Assembly: GCA_032358165.1 (NCBI GenBank)
Contig: JAALGY010000052.1
Location: 1-64,000 of the forward strand
Reading direction: 5' to 3'
Source: Diplosphaera chodatii
Lineage: Eukaryota; Chlorophyta; Trebouxiophyceae; Prasiolales; Stichococcaceae
Length of the DNA stretch: 64,000 nt
The translations under genes and the position numbers were made by a program. Shown here piece after piece: positions 55,301 to 64,000 of this stretch. Numbering within the stretch: position 1 is the first letter of the stretch; each line of letters begins with the position of its first letter. A model generated the notes under the pieces. It had not been told where the DNA came from. It saw nothing but the letters and a program-made list of their open reading frames with translations, and did not search any database.

Positions 55301-58300
55301 GAGTCAGCTCCTTGGGCCGCTGCTTGATCGCCAGCTCGCCTGTTGCGAGGAGGCATCGCGCATGTGGTGGCGTCACAGAAGTCGGTGCTTGCATGTCCAC
55401 TGCTCGCGGCGGCTGTGCAACAGCACAGGCCTGGCCCTGCCGACGACATGCAGTGCTGACCACAGCACTGAATGCAGCAGCGTGCACTGACAGGTGGATG
55501 TTGTGCCACTACCGCTGCGGGGACATGCAGGACTTGGATGCAGGAAACGGCAGCAGATCTCCTCCACAGTAGTCTCCTACACTTTTTCTTGTTAGGGTTC
55601 CACTTCAGGAGCCGGAGAGCGCACCCAGGGACCAGCAGGCGTTGTTGCAGGCGGACATGGTGGCGGGGGCGATGGCGGGCGGCTCCAGGTTGGCGATCGA
55701 CAGCGCCACGAGCTCCGTCAGCGCGGCGCCCAGGTACGGCGCGCACACCTGCGGCCGGTTTGGGTTTTAGGGCAGGGTCTCGAATGGATGGTAGGTTGCA
55801 GTGTGGCTGGCATCCTGCAGCAGCCAGCCCTCCGGCAGCCCGGGATGAGCAGCATGCTTGTGGCGTTCCCGCTGGGAAGAATCCGGGGTCCTGGGGAGGG
55901 CGGCATCGGGGTGTTCCGGGTGTTTAGGGTTTCAGGAAACAGGCGTCACCTTGGCCAGGTCGCCGACAAGCGCAAAGGCGCTCTGCCGGATGTCTGGAGA
56001 CGCGTCCTGCAGGGCACGTTCGCAAGGCTGAGGCGGAGGCTCTGAGCTGCGCAGGCGCTATGAGCCTCAGGTGCATGCGCAGCCAGCGTGCACGCCTTCA
56101 CGGTCTGGGCGGTTGCGGCACACAAAACATGCAGGCACGGCGCCGGCGCTGCACCTGGCAGCACTGCAGCAGGATGTCGCGCAGGGCTGTGGGCGCGGGG
56201 GCGGGGGCGGACAGCAGCGCCTCGAAGCGGAAGCCCAGGGCCTCCGCCACGCCTGACAGCGCGTCCAGGCTGCACACGATGTAGTCCAGGTCCGTCTCTG
56301 GGTCGGCCGCCTCCTGCGACGTGTCGCACACCAGCCCTGAGTTCCGCGGCTCTATGAAAGACAGCCCTCGGCACCTCTGGTCACCCAGCCCACGTCCTCT
56401 CAGACTTGCAGCTCAGGGTGCCCAATAAGCGGTACAGCACATGGGAACATTGCTGAGAGACCATGACCTGTACCTTGGCCGCCAGCTGCCGCGACACCAG
56501 CCGTGTGCCGAGGATGCGCATGCAGCGCTGGAACAGCGCCTCGGAGTACTCCTCAAAGGCTGGGCCTGCATGAATCCACCCAGCCGCGTCACCCTGGGCG
56601 GCCAGCTTTCCAGGATTGGGCAGCACAGTTGGGCAGCGCAGTGTCGGGCACCACGGCATGTGCATCCAGGAGGCGCTTGTGAGGATCATGATGATGTCGG
56701 GCAGTGCTGCTCTGCCATGGACGCTGGAGTCGAATTGAGGGTCCCAGGTACACGCTGACAGGGGGTGTCAGAATGGGGGGGGAGCCTTTAGACTTCGCTG
56801 CAATGCACTCGATGTGAGCCTGGCCAGGCCTTCGATGGAGGGTGCAGGGACAGGCAGCCTCACCAACTGCGGTGGCGATGGTCATGAGGCACTCCATGAG
56901 TGGCAGCAGCTCGGCGTCTGTGTCTGTGAGCGCGCCCCACTTGGCCAGCAGCGGCGGCATGAAGATGCCCCGCAGCGACGGCTCCGCCAGCGCTGTGGGA
57001 CGCAACGTCAGTGGGTTGACGCAAGCCCCAGGACCAGCGGCAAGCGGCACAGCAACGGAGCACGATACCAGGGCGAAGGTGGATATAACGGGGTCGGGCA
57101 CCGTTGGAATCACTAGTTGAAGATCATTGGGACCAGGATCCCTGGTTGGCCCCCATGCCCGCTCAAGTGGGTTGGTTGCTCACCGCGGCCGACTGCTTCT
57201 GCCAGGGTGGACAGCGCGTCGTACAGCATGCGCACGTTCCGGCGGCCGTACGCCAGCGTCGCCTGCGCCAGCGTCTCCAAAATCGCCTGCAGTGAAGACA
57301 GCAGCACATAGTGAGGGTGGGCATTTGGCTGCCAACGCAGACTACACCACCAGCAACAATGCAGCCTGCGCGAGATTTGCGCAGTGAAAGAGTGTCCCAA
57401 CAGCAGCAGCCACAGCGGCTCCACACCCGCAGGCGGGGCAGCAGCTCGGGGCCGGCCTGGTCCTCCAGGGTGGCCAGCGCGCTGCACGCCGCCTCCTGCA
57501 CGTGCTTGTTGGGGTCCAGCACCCGCCCCAGGAGACCCTGTAGTGAGTGGCATAACACCAACATCAGACACAGCGACCGGGTGCACTGCTATGCGCTGGC
57601 AGCAGGAGAGCTACATGGTTGAAGCACTTGCACAGTTAAGCCCAAGGCTGCCACATGCATCAAGGAGCTCCAGGGCATGTGGGGCAGCCGGGTCTTGCAT
57701 CTCGAAAGCCTATCATGACTGCAGCTGCACCTCGATGACGAGGTCGAACTGCAGCTGGCCGAGGGAGTGCGGGTCCTGCCCATTGGCGACCACCCAGTGG
57801 GCATAGCGGCTGAGCGTCCAGCATGTTATGCTCCGAACCTGTGGGTGTTCGCCATACCATCATGCTGGCATGTATTCTGGATGATGCATGTTGAGACTGG
57901 CCTGTGTTCACATTGACTGCGGCACCAGCTGCTGGCATTGACATCCTGCAGGCGACCAAGCTATGCTGTTGCATGTTCCGTCTTTGTTGCTGTTTGCAAG
58001 CATAAGACATATGCTTCAAACCGCACCAGGGGCCGCGCATCGCTGAGCGGCGGCATCAGCAGGCCGACCAGCTCCCCGATGTAGGGCACCAGCCCGCGGT
58101 GGCAGCCCTCGCTGATGGCGCCCAGGGCCAGAATAGCCGACTCGCGCGCCCGCCAGTCCTCGTCCTGCTTCATGAACAGTGTTTGTGGCGTCATCAGCGC
58201 CTGCTGTGCCCGGAGCACTGCCGAACCCGCAGGTGCTCAGGTGTGACAACATCGATCCACTGTGAGAGAGGTGACAGACGCAGGTGGTGCGGGGCGCTTG

Positions 58301-61300
58301 CCCACTGCTGCTGGGGGCCCAGGAGATGTGCAGCACACGCTGAACGCGTGCAGCACCTGCAGCCGCTGCCGGACGATGGGGGTGACGAAGGGCAGCAGCT
58401 CCTCCCCGAACACGGTGGACAGCACATCCAGCCCCGCGGCGCTGCACTTGCGGATGTTCCAGCACGCCGAGTCCTTGCCGCTGCCCTCGCCCTCCGAGTT
58501 CCTGCATCGCGCAACACACAAGGGCTGTGAGCTGGGTGGCCTGCCTTGCATACATAAGCAGCCGACGTCCCAGCTCGCAAAGGAGAGCGCTGCAGCGGCT
58601 CAGCAATCTGGTGGCATTTGACAGTCGTAGCGTACAGGGGGATTGGGCTGTAGGCTTGGCACCTGTGGTGGAAGGGCCGGACGTCGGCATCGTGGTCAAG
58701 GGCGCCGGGCCCCGCTGCCTCCGCTGCCTCTGTGTCAACCACCTCCTCATCGAACTCCCCGTACACCTGCGCATGATGTGCATCAAAAACCTCAGATGGT
58801 GCACCAGGACAACGGCCCCGAGCAGCGGGTGGCCTGCCCCACAGCCATGTCTCCTGCGCCACAGGTGCTGGCGTCGCAGCTCACCATGTTCTTCAGCAGC
58901 ACGGGGACGAGCTGCGGGAGGTGGGGCGCGAGCAGCGCCGGGTCCAGCGGGCTGTCCGCAAAGGCCGGCCAGAACTCGCACGCCTCCAGCGCCAGGGCCT
59001 CATCCTCATCCTGTGACGAGCGAGCACGACACAGGCTTGCTGCATGGACATCTTCTCAGCAGTTGCTCCAATCCTCCAGCCGCACGACGCCGGCCTTGCA
59101 TTGAAAGCAGAGCGGCCTGAGTTGGTAGCAGAGCCCTCAACCTCGTGTCCACAGACAACCCTCAAGAGATACGACGGCACAGGCGATGCCCACCTGCGAC
59201 GACTCTAGCATGTAGGCGATGATGTCGCGCATCTGCGGCGCCAGGGCCTCAGGCTGCAGGTGCAGCAGCTGCACCAGGCCGCCGCACACCGCGCGGCGGA
59301 CGCCAGGGGAGGAATCGCGCGCCAGGCTGAAGAGCCCCAGGCGGTACGTTTCCATCGCTGGGCCCAGGCCGCCGCCCGCCCCCGCCGCCAGCTGTACGTA
59401 AGAATGCATGGCCCCTACCGCCATGTCTCGGCATCCTCGAGTACGCCCATTCGCTCCCCAGTGGGAGCGCTAGCTGGGCAGTGCAGCAAAATGCCGCCTT
59501 TCCTACGCACTGGCAAGAGTGGGGCCGCAGCGGCAGGCGGAAGCACCGGCACATCAGCACGACTGAAAGGCTGCACCTGGTTCATGACGGCGACCGCGCG
59601 CCGGCGCACGTCAGCGTGCGGCGACACGAAGCGGGACAGCAGGTGCGGGACGGCGCCCCCCGCCAGCTGCTGCAGGCTGTCTGCCGAGGGCGGCGCATCC
59701 TCCAGCACCTGTTGACGTGGGGTGGATCGTGCACATTAGATGGAGACATTTTGGTACCAGAGTAACAGTGCTCCGACAGCGTCGCGCTCGCAGCCTGCAG
59801 GCAGGGGCTCGGAGTGCACTCAATGCAGGTGGCTGGCACGGAGCGGTGGCGAGTTGCGGACACCTTGGACAGGGCGTCCAGGGCGCCCTCCGCGGCCCCC
59901 ACGCTGTCAGACTCCAGGCACCGCACGAGCGTGGGCAGCAGCTGCGGCCAGCCGCCCAGGCCGTCGACCGCCACGATGGTGGCGACGTTGGTGCCCACCA
60001 CGTGGCGCAGCGGCCGTGCCTCATGGTCGATGGCCAGCAGCAGCGACGCCTGCGGCCATTGATGCGCAGCTTGGCAAGATGTACGATGTACGCCTTGACG
60101 GATGGAGATGCGACACACGTATGCAAACTCGAGGTACGTCACAGCGGTGCACATGCTGGACCGCCCACCTTTATGTACTCCTGGTAGTTGGGCGGCGTGC
60201 CCGCATACTGCTGCTTGAGGTTGTTCTTCAGCAGCAAGCCCGCGCTCTGCCGGATCTGCAGTTGCAGCAAATGCGCCTCTCAGATGAGCGGCAGGCGCGC
60301 TTCGTCGCGGCAGTACACACAGACTTCGCACACCACACGAGTGTGCAGCTGTGCCGACCCCACCTCAAGCTGCAAATTGCTGCCCTGGGCCAGAATCAGC
60401 GCCAGGTAGTTGTTGAAGTCTGGGTACGCTCTGCAGCGCTCCAGCTGAGCCAGCACCTGGAAAGTAGGCAGCTTGCACGCTGTCATACAGCTGTGGCACA
60501 GCGGCAGACCGGCTGGGCTGACGGTATCGGGACGATACAGTCCAGTCAGCAGCCCAGCAGCCGAGGTTGATGTGCAACATTGGCATTTCTCGATGCGAGC
60601 GTCGCGCAGCTTGCGCACCTGTGCCTGATTGGATCCAGGGTGCTGATACTCTGTGAAGAGGGCGCAGATTTTGGCTGTCGCCTCCTCCTGCGGCAGCCAG
60701 TTTGCTGCCAGTGCTGCCATTGCTGTGCAGTCAAGGCAGCAGCCTCAGGCCGGCGTGGCAAGGCATGCCGGTCGCGGCACCGGCTCCAAAGGCGCATCAG
60801 CAGGCTGCCTTGGGCTCAGTCTTTTGACCACTCAGCCATGCGCAAACTGCTGCCCTGTGCAGGATGCCTGTCAATCGTGGCACACGCGCATCAGCTCCGC
60901 CTTTAGCACCGTCACTCAATCAGTGACGATCAAGTGTGCTGTAGCGCTGCAGGGCTATGTAACACGGCAAAAACATCCGCATATGAATCTGGCACCTTGC
61001 CTGCCCTTCGGACATGGCCCTAAACCCTAGTCAATGATCGAGGCCAGTGCAGCTTCACTTCGATTGGGCCTCAACTCAATCGGAACCTCCGGCAAACGCT
61101 TGTCTGTTCCGCACCCTGGCCTGTGGCGCAGGACTTGCGTGCTGCAGCATATTTACAGAGTGCAGCATCGCAAGCATAGAGCATGACGCACAGGACGAGG
61201 CCACGGGGCGTTGCGTTCCTTCAGCGTTCACAGTCAAGTCGTGCTCAATCCTGCTGACCAGCATAAGACAACATGGTGGGGTAACTGGCTGGCCGCTGAT

Positions 61301-64000
61301 CTTACTGCATGCATGTTGATTCAAGCTGCTATAGCCCTGAACAAAACAGCCTCATCCAGCAGGAGCGTGCTCTGCAGTTCAGGCACATTCAGATCGTTGT
61401 GCTGACGAGGGCCTCACGCGCATGCAGGCCTCGGGCCTGGGTCCCATGACGAGCCACGACGAGCAGGCGCGGTGCCTGGCCGATGCTGTGGCCGCCGTGA
61501 AGAAGAACGCCTACTTCATGCGCAAGGCCACGGTAGGGCGCACAGCATGGAGCGCCCCTGCTGTCCAGCTCGTCAGGCACACGAGGTGAGAATGCTGCGC
61601 CATCGAACACAGTAGCGCCCTGCTGAACTGTGGTGGTTTCCCCCCCTTAGGATGGCGACAACCTGAAGGACGCGCTGCGATATGCGGCGGCGCTGCTGGG
61701 CGAGCTGCGGACGGGCGAGCTGCAGCCCCACCGGTACTTCGAGCTGTACATGCAGGTGCATGCAGCCTACCTTCTTGCTCAGGTTGTCAAGTGCTGGTGG
61801 CGCTGATGCTGCGTGGCTCGCACTGCCACCAGGCATGTGACACATTTCGGTTGATGAAATCCGAGCAAAGACACTTGTCAAAGCCACTGAATCAAGCGGC
61901 TGCAATGCACACTTGCCGTTGGCGGGCAGGTGTTCGACCATCTGGCGCTGCTGCAGTCCTGGATCAGTGAGCAGGCTGCCAAGGGCCGCGTCCTCGGCGA
62001 GCTCTATGAGCGGGTGCAGTGGGCCGGCAACGTGCTGCCCCGCCTGTGAGTCTGCGTGTGCAGCTGTCTTGTGCTGAGCAGGACCGTTGGACACGAGCAC
62101 ACAGGGAGAGCCACACACCAGCGCCTCGGGCTTCGCCTGATGACCTGCTGCGGCCTCAGCTGTGCCTCACACTGTGCACCATCCATGATTTGCTCAGCAA
62201 CTGGTCACTTTGCAGGTCACGCATGCAACACTGCAGATGGGACTACGCTTAAGCACTGCTGCTGGCCTGATCACAGCCTTGTCTGATGCTTGCCCTCGCA
62301 ACCCGCCCGCAGGTACCTGCTGTGCGCAGTGGGCGCGGTGTACATTCGCAGCAAGGAGGCGCCCGCCAAGGACATCCTGCGCGACCTGGTGGAGATGTGC
62401 AAAGGGGTGCGCAGCTTCGAGCAGTGGGGACCCTGCATGGTGGCCAGCGTTGTGGGAGGACTGGGGGCGCTACATGGGGATGTCACGGTCTGAAAGGGCC
62501 CCATGCCCGTGCAATCGCGCTGTCCCAGTGGGCAGCTACAGGGACAAACTGTAGTCTCTGCCTGCAGGCTGCAGCATGTATTCCACACGCATGTCAGATG
62601 ATATCGCATGAGACCTGGTGGGTGGACAAAGCAAGAACACTGCAAGTTCCTGCCGCAGGTGCAGCACCCGGTGCGGGGCCTGTTCCTGCGCGCGTACCTG
62701 TGCCAGGCGGTGCGCGGGCTGCTGCCGGACTCGGCGCCGGAAGCGGTGGAGGCGGCGGGCGGCAGCGACGACGCCGCTGCGCTCGCGTCCGGCGGCGACA
62801 CGGGCGACGCGCTGGAGTTCCTGCTGCAGAACTTCACGGAGATGAACAAGCTGTGGGTCCGCATGCAGCACCAGGTGGGCTGAGCAACCGTGGAGCTTCC
62901 CCCAGGCCAACCAGCAAGCAGCACATCGCACTGCCCACGCCCCCGCCGACGCATCACGCATCGATACTGCGTCACGTGTTTGACACTGCGGCGGCCGGCA
63001 AGTGGCACTTGGCCGAGCCACCTAGAAACGTGAAGTGTCACATGTGAACAGGGGGTGCGTTTGCTTGGTGCAGGGGTCCACGCGGGCGCAGGAGCGGGCG
63101 GCGCGCGAGAAGGAGCGGCAGCAGCTCGCGGACCTGGTCGGCCGCAACCTCACCTACGTCAGCCAGCTGGACGGCCTGGACTTTGCCAGGTCACTGTCGG
63201 CAACACCTGTCTGCTGGCACTCTGTGCGCATTGTGCCGGTGTGCAGGCTCTGCTAGTGCACCGAAAGAGGTCACTGATGTCTGGCGACCCATCAGCTGAT
63301 TGGTCTTCGGTGGCACATCATCCGCGGTGTCATGCAGTTGTTATCAGCAGGCAACAGCGGCATCACGATCCCCGCTTGCTGGCCACCTTGTCAGCAGTGC
63401 ATGCTACAACATTACACAGTCCACGCAATCCTGCGCTGACAGCTCACCGTCCTGGCTGACATGCTGCAGGTACTCGGAGGTGGTGCTGCCGCGGGTCCTG
63501 GAGCAGGTCGTCGGCTGCCGGGACGACATCGCGCAGCAGTACCTGATGCAGGCGCTCATCCAGGTGGTTTTGCAGGGTTTTGCAGGGGGGTGCAGGGTGT
63601 GCATTGTCACGATGGGGACCCAGCTGCGAGAGGGTCGATGTGCAGCCAGCAAACCCTGCGCTGCTGCGCACAGTGTGCAGGCTGCATGGACGGCTCCCCT
63701 GTCAGCACTGTGAAGGGTTCGAGCAGCCAGCAGCCCCACGGGCTGACCAGCTGCTTGGCGTGCTCCACGCGTGCAGGGCTTTCCAGACGAGTTCCACCTG
63801 GGCACCCTGGACGCCCTGCTGGGCGCCGTCCCTCAGCTGCAGGTATCGGCCTCCCAGCGCTGTTGAATACGATTATTCAGCAGCGTCCCAGGACAAGTGG
63901 CTGACCTGTGGTTGTGTTAGCTTGACCTGTAGTGGACCTCTCCTGTGGCTGCCTCATTCGGCAGGTCTTGCTACACACCATGCCTCGGGAGCCTCAGGAA

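Overview
The window is nuclear DNA of an intron-rich, GC-rich green alga. Almost every gene is split into many short exons with GT-AG introns, mostly ending in (T/C)GCAG, and the encoded proteins are standard eukaryotic ones that resemble plant versions: a plant-type eIF2-gamma, an AVT3-type vacuolar amino-acid transporter and a plant-type transportin. A long SPPP-repeat hydroxyproline-rich protein is typical of chlorophytes. A trebouxiophyte is my best guess, but that is inference. Gene models were built by hand: exons were joined where splice sites, reading phase and family similarity agreed.

Layout. 1-9.66 kb holds no gene I can support. Its main feature is a tandem array of a ~173-bp satellite (about 3.48-7.11 kb) with higher-order duplications. 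From 9.66 kb on the window is gene-dense: WDR11 (-), a GT49/LARGE-like glycosyltransferase (+), PIG-M GPI mannosyltransferase I (-), an AVT3-like amino-acid transporter (+), a TMF/golgin-5-like coiled-coil protein (-), a small putative mitochondrial membrane protein (+), a secreted SPPP-rich protein with a C-terminal seven-bladed kelch propeller (-), eIF2-gamma (-), the AP-1/2 beta-adaptin (-), transportin (-), and the 5' part of VPS35 (+) running off the right edge.

Three head-to-head pairs share 0.7-0.86 kb upstream regions (WDR11/GT49, PIG-M/AVT3, transportin/VPS35). Much of the gene content concerns the secretory and endosomal system: WDR11, golgin TMF, AP beta-adaptin and VPS35 all act at the trans-Golgi network or endosomes, and PIG-M and GT49 act in the ER and Golgi. 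I see no operon-like logic; the grouping may be chance.

The most noteworthy items are the signal peptide-(SPPP)n-kelch protein, whose kelch half lies in a distinctly AT-richer stretch; the 173-bp satellite; a beta-adaptin that appears to lack the C-terminal ear platform; and a 37-bp duplication of an exon start in transportin that creates a second candidate splice acceptor.
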